Below, piece after piece: positions 8,638-16,504 of a stretch of 41,146 nt of DNA. A program made the translations under genes and the position numbers. The stretch's first letter is position 1. Each line of letters begins with the position of its first letter. This stretch comes from an uncultured Chitinophagaceae bacterium (GTDB lineage Bacteria; Bacteroidota; Bacteroidia; Chitinophagales; Chitinophagaceae), in the NCBI GenBank assembly GCA_903883945.1, contig CAISCV010000035.1, forward strand, positions 1-41,146. The letters are read 5' to 3'. The notes under the pieces were generated by a model. It saw only the letters and a program-made list of their open reading frames with translations, had not been told where the DNA came from and ran no database searches.

Positions 8638-10023
8638 ATGAGAAAAGAAGCGTACCAGTATTTTTCTGTTAAGGTACAACAGATGGCTGCGAGGCTAGAG
8701 TTTGAAACACTTTCTGACATGTGTCGATTTACAGATACCAATCACATTGACCAAGTTTTTATTTTGCATGACGAGAATCCTTCTGAAGATTATTTTGCTG
8801 TCTACCATAATACGTGCTTGCTTTTACATAAAACTGAGGGATTCAAGACCTTAGAAAACTTCGTTTCTGCAAAAGAGAAGGGGTTCCCTAATTCAACTGT
8901 CTATTATGACTCGATAGAGTTGGGCTATACCAAATATGATGACTATATGCTGGTAAAAGAATCGGGTATTAGTGATTTGGCAACTTTTGAAATAATTAAA
9001 AAGAAAGGTTTCATTGCTGGATTCATTTCTTTTCGAGAGTTAGAGAAAATTGAGCCCAAACCTTTCACTATTAATATCCCTATAAACAATCCCTTTGATT
9101 TATATACTTACGCCAAGCAGCACCACTTCGAAGATTGTCCCAAACTCCTCGAATCGCTTGCAAAAGGTTTTTTGGATAGTAACCTTTTTGCTGCAGCTAA
9201 AGAATTGGGTTTCCCCACCCACTCCGACTTTATTGAAGGTGGAAAAAGAGGTTTCCGAATATATTCTGACTTAAAGACTGCCAATGAATTGGGTATAAGG
9301 GATGGACAAGACTTTATGAAATTTAATGACCTAGAGGTTGTACAACAAGGTAATTTATCGCACGACCAAAGGGTTTTGCTCGTTGTTTTATCCAAAATTG
9401 AACAGGGTAAAAAAATATCACTTAATAAATTAAATGCCATCCTAGAAAGCAATATCGAAGAATACAGATATGAAGATACTATGCAGATTCCTAGATGGTT
9501 TACAAAATCGATATTAACAGTAACTGCTTTATCGGAGTTTTTACAAAAAAGTGCCTTTGTGAAAAGGTATGGTACTTATTATGGAGATGGGGAATTTTTT
9601 GAAATAAATAAGATGCAGGATCGGTCTGTAGTGTTGGATGCAAGCAATGTAGCACATAATAGCCATGGGCGTATTGACAAAAAAGTTTATGCACAGAACC
9701 TTGTATTGATGGTAGAATTTTTGAAAGAGAAGGGATTTAGTGACATTATTCTCATTGCAGATGCCTCTTTACGGCATAAAATAGAGGACCTTCCTGTATT
9801 GGAAAAGGTAAAAAAGATGTGTACATATATCGAATCGCCAAGGGAAACCACAGCTGATGTATTTATACTGCAATATGTGAAAAGAAATCATTGCCTGATG
9901 GTAAGTAATGACAACTTCAGGGAATGGAAGATACAAGATCCGTGGGCGGCAGAAAATGTGGATTTTTACAGACTATCTTTCATTATAAAAGGAAGTGAAG
10001 TATTGATGCCCGATTTGAAATAA
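8638..10023 (+). CDS. NYN/PIN-like ribonuclease (Zc3h12a-type) with Gly-aromatic repeat N-terminus
   Basis: A predicted endoribonuclease of 461 residues. The C-terminal 131 residues look like an NYN domain of the PIN superfamily. VVLDASNVAH (Asp334), LIADASL (Asp375), TTADVFIL (Asp407) and MVSNDNFREW (Asp425) supply the expected four acidic metal-binding positions. Residues about 75-250 contain diverged 20-25-residue repeats built on a phenylalanine-alanine-lysine-glycine-phenylalanine pattern (FVSAKEKGFPN; FAAAKELGFPTHSDF; FIEGGKRGFRIYSDL; ANELGIRDGQDF), probably a helical RNA- or protein-binding array. The gene follows an unrecognised 370-aa gene by 24 bp. Proteins of this architecture are not well studied; roles in RNA decay, toxin-like activity or phage defence are all possible, and none is shown by the sequence. 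Confidence 0.78.
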   Translation: MRKEAYQYFSVKVQQMAARLEFETLSDMCRFTDTNHIDQVFILHDENPSEDYFAVYHNTCLLLHKTEGFKTLENFVSAKEKGFPNSTVYYDSIELGYTKYDDYMLVKESGISDLATFEIIKKKGFIAGFISFRELEKIEPKPFTINIPINNPFDLYTYAKQHHFEDCPKLLESLAKGFLDSNLFAAAKELGFPTHSDFIEGGKRGFRIYSDLKTANELGIRDGQDFMKFNDLEVVQQGNLSHDQRVLLVVLSKIEQGKKISLNKLNAILESNIEEYRYEDTMQIPRWFTKSILTVTALSEFLQKSAFVKRYGTYYGDGEFFEINKMQDRSVVLDASNVAHNSHGRIDKKVYAQNLVLMVEFLKEKGFSDIILIADASLRHKIEDLPVLEKVKKMCTYIESPRETTADVFILQYVKRNHCLMVSNDNFREWKIQDPWAAENVDFYRLSFIIKGSEVLMPDLK

Positions 10024-10469
10024 TTAATACTTGTAATTTTTAACCCCAACAATTTTAGACACTTTGAGTGCAAGATTTGTATTCGTTTGATTAACTGTTT
10101 GCTTATAAGTGCATCAAAAAAAGGAGTAGGGCTTTCTAAAGTAGGAGGATTGTTAATAAAATTTTATCAAATAAATTACACTTCCAATAACAACGGAATG
10201 ATACTTTTTTACCTACTAATTGGCGCCTATTTTCAAAATAGTTCTAAACTCTTGTGCATCTCTTCTTGTTAAAAATTAGTAGAAGTCAATAAATATCAAT
10301 CGCAATAGTTTGATTTAATGACTTCGCTTGCTTAAAGGACAAATGAAAACGTTTGCGAAAAAACAACACTTTGTTGAATGAAGATTAGCCGTTATTTTCG
10401 CTGCCACAAAAAATGTATCTATAAAATAAAAAAAACATTTTTTCGTTTTAAATTAATTAATTAAAAATT
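10024..10469. other. 446-bp intergenic region, no supported gene
   Basis: AT-rich spacer between the NYN nuclease gene and lpdA. An open frame of 61 codons at 10087-10272 has no recognisable motif or coding character, and I do not count it as a gene. The lpdA promoter should lie in the last 100 bp; I see no exact TAnnTTTG element. A palindromic TTAATTAATTAA tract lies just before the lpdA start. Confidence 0.5.
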
Positions 10470-11879
10470 ATGGCATACGATGTAATTGTTTTAGGAAGTG
10501 GTCCTGGTGGATATCCTGCTGCTATCCGTGCTTCTCAATTAGGGTTTAAAGTAGCAATCATTGAAAAAGAAAGTCTAGGTGGTGTATGTCTTAACTGGGG
10601 TTGTATCCCTACAAAAGCCTTGTTGAAGAGTGCTCAAGTGTATGATTACCTAAAACACGCGGGTGATTATGGTCTTACAGCTTCTGGTGTAGATAAAAAT
10701 TTTGAAGGCGTCGTTAAGCGTAGCCGTGGTGTAGCTGATAAGATGAGCAAAGGTGTTCAATTTTTGATGCGCAAGAATAAGATAGATGTGATAATGGGCT
10801 ATGGCAAAATAAAGGCTAAAGGTCAGGTAGAAGTTACTGCTGCAGACAATAGTAAATCTATTGTTGAGGGTAAATATATTATTATTGCGACTGGTGGTCG
10901 TGGTCGCCAATTACCAAACTTACCTATCGATGGCAAGAAGATTATTGGCTACAGAGAAGCAATGGTGTTACCAGCTCAGCCCAAAAGCATGATTATAGTA
11001 GGTAGCGGAGCAATAGGTGTTGAGTTCGCATATTTCTATAATAGCATGGGTACCAAAGTAACAATTGTTGAATTTTTACCTCGTATTGTTCCTGTTGAAG
11101 ATGAAGATATCAGTAAAGAGTTAGAGAAGAGTTACAAAAAACAAGGTATTGAAATAATGACCAATGCTTCATTAGAAAGCTTTTACCTAAGTGAAACAGA
11201 TGTAAAAGCGAAGGTTAAATTACAAGATGGAAGCTATGTTACGCTAGAAGCTGATGTGGTATTGAGTGCCGTTGGTGTAGTTGCAAACATTGAGAACATA
11301 GGATTGGAAGAACTAGGTATTAAGACTGAAAAAGGAAGGATACTTACCGACAAATATGGTCAAACTAATGTATCTGGTATCTTAGCTATCGGAGATGCAA
11401 CTCCTGGTCAGGCTTTGGCACACGTTGCAAGCAAAGAAGGCATTAATGCAGCTGAATTTATTGGATATAATGAAAAGAAATTAAGTCATCTTCCAGATGC
11501 AATAGACTATGGCAATATTCCTGGATGTACTTACTGCACACCTGAGATTGCAAGTGTTGGTATGACAGAAAAAGCGGCTAAAGAAGCAGGCTTTGAAATT
11601 AAGGTAGGAAAGTTTCCTTTCATAGCTAGTGGAAAAGCAAGTGCATCTGGCAATACTGACGGATTTGTGAAGGTTATCTACGATGCAAAATATGGTGAGT
11701 TATTGGGAGCCCATATGATTGGCACCAATGTTACAGAAATGATTGCCGAGGTTGTTACGGCTAGAAAATTGGAAACAACTGCACATGAAATCTTAAATGC
11801 AGTGCATCCTCACCCAACAATGAGCGAAGGATTTAAGGAAGCGACTGCCGTGGCATACGGCGAAGCTACCGACATATAG
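10470..11879 (+). CDS. lpdA: Dihydrolipoyl dehydrogenase (E3)
   Basis: A flavoprotein that reoxidises dihydrolipoamide with NAD+ in the 2-oxo acid dehydrogenase complexes or the glycine cleavage system; cytoplasmic homodimer. It has 469 residues, the usual length. GSGPGG (10-15) is the FAD-binding loop, and the redox disulfide is Cys40/Cys45 in GGVCLNWGCIPTKAL. VGSGAIGVEFAY is the NAD-binding Rossmann motif, AIGDA is the second FAD motif, and the catalytic dyad is His448/Glu453 in HPHPTMSE. Nothing looks damaged. It is monocistronic in appearance, with a terminator 37 bp after the stop; no E1 or E2 gene is nearby, so it probably serves several complexes. Confidence 0.97.
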   Translation: MAYDVIVLGSGPGGYPAAIRASQLGFKVAIIEKESLGGVCLNWGCIPTKALLKSAQVYDYLKHAGDYGLTASGVDKNFEGVVKRSRGVADKMSKGVQFLMRKNKIDVIMGYGKIKAKGQVEVTAADNSKSIVEGKYIIIATGGRGRQLPNLPIDGKKIIGYREAMVLPAQPKSMIIVGSGAIGVEFAYFYNSMGTKVTIVEFLPRIVPVEDEDISKELEKSYKKQGIEIMTNASLESFYLSETDVKAKVKLQDGSYVTLEADVVLSAVGVVANIENIGLEELGIKTEKGRILTDKYGQTNVSGILAIGDATPGQALAHVASKEGINAAEFIGYNEKKLSHLPDAIDYGNIPGCTYCTPEIASVGMTEKAAKEAGFEIKVGKFPFIASGKASASGNTDGFVKVIYDAKYGELLGAHMIGTNVTEMIAEVVTARKLETTAHEILNAVHPHPTMSEGFKEATAVAYGEATDI

Positions 11880-11915
11880 TTTTGTTTTGTTTGTTTCATA
11901 ATGATTGATGAATAG

Positions 11916-11946
11916 ACCCGTTGTATTCCTACAATGGGTTTTTTCT
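11916..11946 (+). terminator. Rho-independent terminator of lpdA
   Basis: ACCCGTTGT (11916-11924) pairs with ACAATGGGT (11931-11939), including one G-U pair, around the 6-nt loop ATTCCT, followed by a run of T residues. It lies 37 bp after the lpdA stop. Confidence 0.85.
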
Positions 11947-12032
11947 TTTAATTAACTATTATTTTTAAACAATTATTAATGAATATGTCAACATTTCTTT
12001 TATTTTTACCCCTACCCAACTAATACCTTTAA

Positions 12033-12536
12033 ATGTCAGAGAGAAAGTATATTTTAACAAAAGAAGTAGCCGAGCAAAAGTTGCAACGCCTTGCATTGGA
12101 AATTGCAGAACAACTTGAAGGGGATCAAAGCGAAATAGTAATAATTGGAATTAGAAATAGTGGTAAAGTGGTGGCAGATAAACTAGGCATAATGTTAAAA
12201 AATCATTTATCTGCACCTATTAAAATAATTTCTGTCGTACTAAATAAAATCACACCCAAAGAAGTATTTCTAAGCGAACCTAATATTGATTTAACCAACA
12301 AAAATATAATTGTAATGGATGATGTGGTAAATAGTGGTAAAACATTATTATATGCTTTGCGTCCACTATTGTATCATCAGCCCAAAAGAATACAAACACT
12401 GGTATTGGTAGAAAGAATGAATAAATTATTTCCGGTAAAGTCAGATTACATCGGATTAACAATAGCAACAACTTTACAAGAACATATTGTCGTAGAAACA
12501 AAAGATGGTGAAATAGTCGGAGCGTATATAGAATAG
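12033..12536 (+). CDS. PyrR-like phosphoribosyltransferase
   Basis: A 167-residue type I phosphoribosyltransferase. The PRPP-binding motif is NIIVMDDVVNSGKTL (residues 91-105, Asp96/Asp97), and the region LVLVERMNKLFPVKSDYIG with the final IVVE closely follows the PyrR pattern. PyrR proteins act as uracil phosphoribosyltransferase and, in some bacteria, as attenuators of pyrimidine genes. The PRPP loop here has Asn-Ser-Gly-Lys-Thr instead of the commoner Thr-Gly-x-Thr, so activity or substrate may differ. No pyrimidine gene is adjacent, which argues against a classic pyr-operon regulator. The downstream gene is phosphoglucomutase, beyond an AT-rich repeat. Confidence 0.8.
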   Translation: MSERKYILTKEVAEQKLQRLALEIAEQLEGDQSEIVIIGIRNSGKVVADKLGIMLKNHLSAPIKIISVVLNKITPKEVFLSEPNIDLTNKNIIVMDDVVNSGKTLLYALRPLLYHQPKRIQTLVLVERMNKLFPVKSDYIGLTIATTLQEHIVVETKDGEIVGAYIE

Positions 12537-12540
12537 AAAA

Positions 12541-12622
12541 ATAATGATTAATGTTTAGTGATTAATGTTTAATAAATAACCACAATCATCAAACGTTAAT
12601 CATTAATCATTAATCATTAAAT
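12541..12622. repeat. ATTAATGATTAATG-type repeat / hairpin
   Basis: AATGATTAATG at 12543-12553, with a partial second copy at about 12559-12567, is followed by reverse-complement copies CATTAATCATT at 12601-12611 and 12608-12618 (overlapping). The two halves can fold into a long AT-only hairpin that fills the gap between the phosphoribosyltransferase and phosphoglucomutase genes. It may act as a weak terminator or mRNA-stabilising structure. It looks like a dispersed intergenic element. Confidence 0.55.
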
Positions 12623-12631
12623 GTTAATAAT

Positions 12632-14359
12632 ATGAATGCTGCTACAAAAGAAAAAGTACAAGTGTGGATTGATGGCAATTATGATGCTGCCACAAAAGAA
12701 ACAATTAAGAAGTTAGAAATAGAAAGTCCAAATGAGTTGGAGGAGAGTTTTTATACGAATCTAGAGTTTGGTACTGGTGGTCTTCGTGGGATAATGGGTG
12801 TGGGTACCAATCGTATGAATAAATATACAGTTGGTATGGCTACGCAAGGGTTTTCAAATTATTTAAGAAAAACCTTTGGCGAACAAGAAGTGAAAGTTGC
12901 TATTGCGCATGATAGTCGTAATAACAGCCGTTTCTTTGCTGAAACAACTGCCTCTATTTTCGCTGCTAATGGAATGAAAGTCTATCTGTTTGAAGCTTTA
13001 CGCCCTACTCCGGAGTTGAGTTTCGCCATCAGAAGGTTAGGTTGCAAAGCAGGTGTTGTTTGTACTGCAAGTCATAATCCAAAAGAATACAATGGATACA
13101 AAGCTTATTGGGATGATGGCGGACAATTAGTACCTCCGCACGATAAGAACGTTATTACAGAAGTAGAAGCTATCAAGAGTGTTGATGATATCAAGTTTAC
13201 AGGTGGCGACCACAACATTACCATCATTGGAAAGGATATGGACGACGCCTACATAGCAATGGCTAAAGGACTAAGCGTTTATCCGGAAGTGATTGCCAAA
13301 GAACACGACCTCAAAATTGTGTACACCCCGATTCATGGTACAGGGATAACATTAGTGCCTAAAGTATTAGAAGCTTTTGGCTTTACAAACGTTAATATTG
13401 TTGCTGAACAAGCTACACCGGATGGCAATTTTCCTACAGTAGCTTATCCTAATCCAGAAGAAACAGAAACAATGAGTATTGGTCTGGCAAAAGCAAAAGA
13501 ACTGGATGCCGATATTCTTTGTGGTACTGATCCTGATGCAGACCGTGTAGGTGTGGGTGTGAAGAATCATAAAGGTGAATGGGTATTAATGAATGGTAAT
13601 CAAACTGCTGTTCTCGCCTTCGCATACATTATGGAAGCTAGAAAGAGCAAAGGAATTGCTCAGCCGAATGACATGGTAGTATCAACCATCGTTACAACCG
13701 AAATGATTAATGTAATCGCTAAGCAGAATGAGGTAGCTTGTTACAATGTGTTGACAGGTTTTAAATGGATTGCTGAAAAAATAAAAGAACTTCAAGGTCA
13801 AAAGAATTATGTAATTGGCGGGGAAGAAAGTTTCGGATTGATGATTGGAAATGATATCCGTGATAAAGATGCGGTGAGTGCAGTAGCAATCATGTGCGAA
13901 ATGGCTGCTTATGAAAAAGCAAAGGGTAGAACTTTGTTTGATAAGTTGATTGACCTCTACATACAGTATGGGTTCTATTACGAAACATTAATCAGTATTA
14001 CCAAGAAGGGCATGAACGGTCAAAAGGAAATTGCAGATATGATGACGGGCTACCGAGATAATCCTCCTGCTAGTATCAATGGAAGCAAAGTGGTAACACT
14101 CTATGACTATCAATTGCAAGTAGAAACTGATTTGCTAACTGGAGCAAAGACACCAATCAGTTTGCCAAAAAGTAATGTGCTTCAATTTGTGACAGCTGAT
14201 GGTAGTAAGATTTCTGCTCGCCCTAGTGGTACTGAACCTAAGATAAAGTTTTACTTTAGCGTAAATACCACACTTGCAAACAGGGATGAGTTCGATGAAA
14301 AATACGCTGCTCTAAAAGCTAAAATTGCAGGTATCATCGAAGATTTGCAATTGAAATAA
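12632..14359 (+). CDS. Phosphoglucomutase / phosphomannomutase (alpha-D-phosphohexomutase)
   Basis: Interconverts glucose 1-phosphate and glucose 6-phosphate (or the mannose equivalents), supplying sugar nucleotides for glycan synthesis; cytoplasmic. It has 575 residues, the length of the PgcA-like branch. GTGGLRG appears near 47; the phosphoserine loop is TASHNPKEYNGYK with Ser147; the Mg2+ loop is GTDPDADR (Asp300, Asp302, Asp304); the sugar-binding loop is GGEESFG (396-402); and the phosphate-binding loop is RPSGTEPK near 530. All four active-site loops are intact. It would feed the nearby glycosyltransferase region indirectly, but the two are not in one operon. A long hairpin terminator follows. 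Confidence 0.95.
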   Translation: MNAATKEKVQVWIDGNYDAATKETIKKLEIESPNELEESFYTNLEFGTGGLRGIMGVGTNRMNKYTVGMATQGFSNYLRKTFGEQEVKVAIAHDSRNNSRFFAETTASIFAANGMKVYLFEALRPTPELSFAIRRLGCKAGVVCTASHNPKEYNGYKAYWDDGGQLVPPHDKNVITEVEAIKSVDDIKFTGGDHNITIIGKDMDDAYIAMAKGLSVYPEVIAKEHDLKIVYTPIHGTGITLVPKVLEAFGFTNVNIVAEQATPDGNFPTVAYPNPEETETMSIGLAKAKELDADILCGTDPDADRVGVGVKNHKGEWVLMNGNQTAVLAFAYIMEARKSKGIAQPNDMVVSTIVTTEMINVIAKQNEVACYNVLTGFKWIAEKIKELQGQKNYVIGGEESFGLMIGNDIRDKDAVSAVAIMCEMAAYEKAKGRTLFDKLIDLYIQYGFYYETLISITKKGMNGQKEIADMMTGYRDNPPASINGSKVVTLYDYQLQVETDLLTGAKTPISLPKSNVLQFVTADGSKISARPSGTEPKIKFYFSVNTTLANRDEFDEKYAALKAKIAGIIEDLQLK

Positions 14360-14375
14360 AAGAATAGAAAGTAAC

Positions 14376-14412
14376 CACAAAGGTCACAAAGGAATTCACA
14401 AAGAACACAAAG
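14376..14412. repeat. Four CACAAAG copies downstream of phosphoglucomutase gene
   Basis: CACAAAG occurs at 14376-14382, 14385-14391, 14397-14403 and 14406-14412, at 9-12-bp intervals. The last copy is part of the left arm of the following terminator hairpin. The same core is found between the esterase and GH2 genes at 5620-5737. Confidence 0.6.
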
Positions 14413-14470
14413 GAAATATTTAGACTACTTATTTGATTCTAAATATTTTCTTTGTGTTTTGTTTTTTAAT
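14404..14470 (+). terminator. Long hairpin terminator after phosphoglucomutase gene
   Basis: The arm at 14404-14424 pairs with the arm at 14438-14458 over 21 positions with a single G-U pair, around a 13-nt loop, followed by a T-rich stretch (TTGTTTTTTAATTG). It is much longer than a typical terminator stem and includes a CACAAAG repeat unit, so the terminator may have been built from a dispersed repeat. Confidence 0.8.
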
Positions 14471-14523
14471 TGTTTCTTTAATAGACCTTAGTCTCCTTTA
14501 CGGTAAATGTTAATTTGAGTAAT

Positions 14524-15507
14524 ATGGAAAAGCAAATCAATTGGGGCATATTAGGTGCAGGAAGAATAGCCGACAAGTTTTGTACTGCCCTAGTTAATAC
14601 GCCAGGTAATTCGTTGGTTGCAGTTGCTTCTCGAAAGGAAGAATCGGGTAAGGCATTTGCTTCTAAGTTTAAAGCAAAGCGTTTTTACAACAACTATCTT
14701 TCGTTGGTAAATGATCTAGATATAGATGTTATTTACATAGCTACTCCCCACGTGTTTCATTATGAACAATCATTGCTTTGTTTAAACCATAATAAACATG
14801 TTCTGTGTGAAAAGCCAATGAGTATCAGTTTTCATCAAACGCAGGAAATGATAACACTTGCACAAAAGAACAATCTTTTCTTAATGGAAGCTATGTGGAC
14901 TGCCTGTATGCCTTTCATGCAAAAGATTAAAGAAGTGATAGCAATGGATATTATTGGTTCAATCCAATATGTGCAAGCAGACTTTGGGTTCTCCACACCA
15001 TTTGACGTAGATAGCCGACTTTTCAATAAGGCTTTAGGTGGCGGTTCTATTTTAGATGTGGGCGTATATCCCATTTCATTGGCTACTTTATTATTGGGAG
15101 AACCATCTGGAATACAATCTTTCTCTAAGCTCTCTTCAACAGGTGTAGATGAGTACGCAAATATCATTTTGCAATACCCAAATGGAGCTACAACTCATCT
15201 ATTCTCAGCAATCACAACACAAACAGCTATTGAAGCCACTATTATAGGTACAAAAGGAAGGATAAAGGTAGATTCTCCTTGGTATATGGCTACAGACTTT
15301 ACTGTTATACTAAATGATGGCACTACAAAACCATACAGCTTCCCTCATCTTACCAATGGCTTTGAATATGAAATTTTGGAAGTAATGAATTGCCTGAAGA
15401 GTGGCTTAACCCAAAGTCAACTTGTGTCGCATCATCAAACAATTATGGTTAGTAAAATTATGGATGAACTATTAAAACAAGCAGGTGTAAATTATACTAT
15501 TGTCTAG
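14524..15507 (+). CDS. Gfo/Idh/MocA-family NAD(P)-dependent oxidoreductase
   Basis: A 327-residue sugar-type dehydrogenase. The N-terminal Rossmann motif is WGILGAGRIADKF; the family Glu-Lys-Pro motif is in HVLCEKPMS near residue 100; the C-terminal half (FSTPFDVDSRLFNKALGGG; GGSILDVGVYPISLA) is the substrate-binding beta-sheet domain. Homologues act on inositols, trans-dihydrodiols or modified sugars; the substrate cannot be told here. I chose the ATG at 14524; a TTG three codons earlier (14515) is in frame but less likely. It is apparently a single-gene unit between phosphoglucomutase and pcm. Confidence 0.9.
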   Translation: MEKQINWGILGAGRIADKFCTALVNTPGNSLVAVASRKEESGKAFASKFKAKRFYNNYLSLVNDLDIDVIYIATPHVFHYEQSLLCLNHNKHVLCEKPMSISFHQTQEMITLAQKNNLFLMEAMWTACMPFMQKIKEVIAMDIIGSIQYVQADFGFSTPFDVDSRLFNKALGGGSILDVGVYPISLATLLLGEPSGIQSFSKLSSTGVDEYANIILQYPNGATTHLFSAITTQTAIEATIIGTKGRIKVDSPWYMATDFTVILNDGTTKPYSFPHLTNGFEYEILEVMNCLKSGLTQSQLVSHHQTIMVSKIMDELLKQAGVNYTIV

Positions 15508-15579
15508 GAAAATGCGTTAGTAAAAACAATGCTTTGGGTATTTCTATCCACCTTAAATCTATGTTACGAAAGGCATATT

Positions 15580-15587
15580 TAAGTTTG
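15580..15587 (+). promoter_or_regulatory. Bacteroidetes -7 promoter element for pcm
   Basis: TAAGTTTG matches TAnnTTTG exactly. It ends 8 bp before the pcm ATG at 15596, so transcription would begin within a few bases of the start codon, giving a leaderless or nearly leaderless mRNA. No good -33 TTG was found at the usual spacing. Confidence 0.4.
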
Positions 15588-15595
15588 TACAAATT

Positions 15596-16249
15596 ATGAG
15601 ACAATACACTGACACTTACCAACATAAAGGACTCCGCAAACAACTGGTAGAAATATTAAAAGGAAGGGGTATTACCAACCAAGAGGTATTGGAAGCCATC
15701 AACAACATACCACGGCATTTCTTTTTAGATAGCGCATTCGACAAAATTGCTTACGAAGACAGGGCATTTCCTATTGGTGAGGGGCAGACTATTTCTCAAC
15801 CATATACCGTTGCATTTCAAACACAGTTATTGGAGATAAAACGAAATGATAAAGTATTGGAAATTGGAACAGGAAGCATCTATCAAACAACGGTACTAGC
15901 AGAGATGGGGTCAAAGGTCTTTACTATTGAAAGACAGAAAAAACTCTATGACCAACATAAAAACTATTATTTCAAGACCAAATATCTCAATATAAAATTC
16001 TTTTATGGTGATGGTTTCGAAGGCTTACCCACTTATGCACCCTTCGACAAAGTACTCATTACCGCTGCCGCTCCTTTCATTCCGCCCAAACTGATAGCAC
16101 AACTAAAGCCAGGTGGAATGATGGTATTGCCAGTAGATGAAGGCGATCAGCAACGAATGCTTCGTATTACCAAACTTCCGAATGGAGAACTACTGGAAGA
16201 GTCTTTTCATAACTTTTCTTTTGTCCCGATGCTTTCAGGGAAGAATTAG
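15596..16249 (+). CDS. pcm: Protein-L-isoaspartate O-methyltransferase
   Basis: Repairs damaged proteins by S-adenosylmethionine-dependent methylation of L-isoaspartyl residues; cytoplasmic. It has 217 residues, typical for the family. GEGQTISQPYTVA (61-73) is the family's substrate-proximal motif and VLEIGTGSIYQT (87-98) is SAM motif I. The usual glycine after GTGS is isoleucine here (Ile95), an uncommon change in the cofactor loop. PFDKVLITAAAP is motif II and LKPGGMMVLPV is motif III. The gene stands alone, with a possible -7 element very close to the start codon. Confidence 0.94.
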   Translation: MRQYTDTYQHKGLRKQLVEILKGRGITNQEVLEAINNIPRHFFLDSAFDKIAYEDRAFPIGEGQTISQPYTVAFQTQLLEIKRNDKVLEIGTGSIYQTTVLAEMGSKVFTIERQKKLYDQHKNYYFKTKYLNIKFFYGDGFEGLPTYAPFDKVLITAAAPFIPPKLIAQLKPGGMMVLPVDEGDQQRMLRITKLPNGELLEESFHNFSFVPMLSGKN

Positions 16250-16481
16250 TTTCTATATTAGCTAGAGCCGTTGTTTCTGACAAGTGGTTTCAATAAAAAA
16301 GGCTATATAAAGCAAAAAAGGGTTATAGTGTTAGACTATTTGTGATTAGAACCACATAACAAAAGGTCGGTTCAATCAATTCGGTTTTTATATTGTACTA
16401 TTACAATGCTAGAATAGGCTAGTTGGATTTAATTCTTTTAATCTCTCCAATCAAAAACGATTTTTTTCTTTAATGTTGTAT

Positions 16482-16489
16482 TACGTTTG
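16482..16489 (+). promoter_or_regulatory. Bacteroidetes -7 promoter element for the DUF2911 gene
   Basis: TACGTTTG matches TAnnTTTG and is followed by C, the commonest next base. It ends 15 bp before the ATG at 16505, implying a leader of about 8-10 nt. This also argues against the in-frame TTG at 16487 as the start, since that codon overlaps the element. Confidence 0.5.
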
Positions 16490-16504
16490 CACAAACATAA
16501 AATT

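Noticed and set aside
10087-10272. 61-codon open frame before lpdA
   Set aside because: No ribosome site, motif or coding composition; probably random.
14515-14523. TTG start for the Gfo/Idh/MocA gene
   Set aside because: The ATG at 14524 starts directly before the Rossmann motif and needs no rare start.
16250-16486. Possible small RNA or second promoter region before the DUF2911 gene
   Set aside because: No hairpin with terminator and no conserved structure could be recognised; it looks like ordinary spacer.
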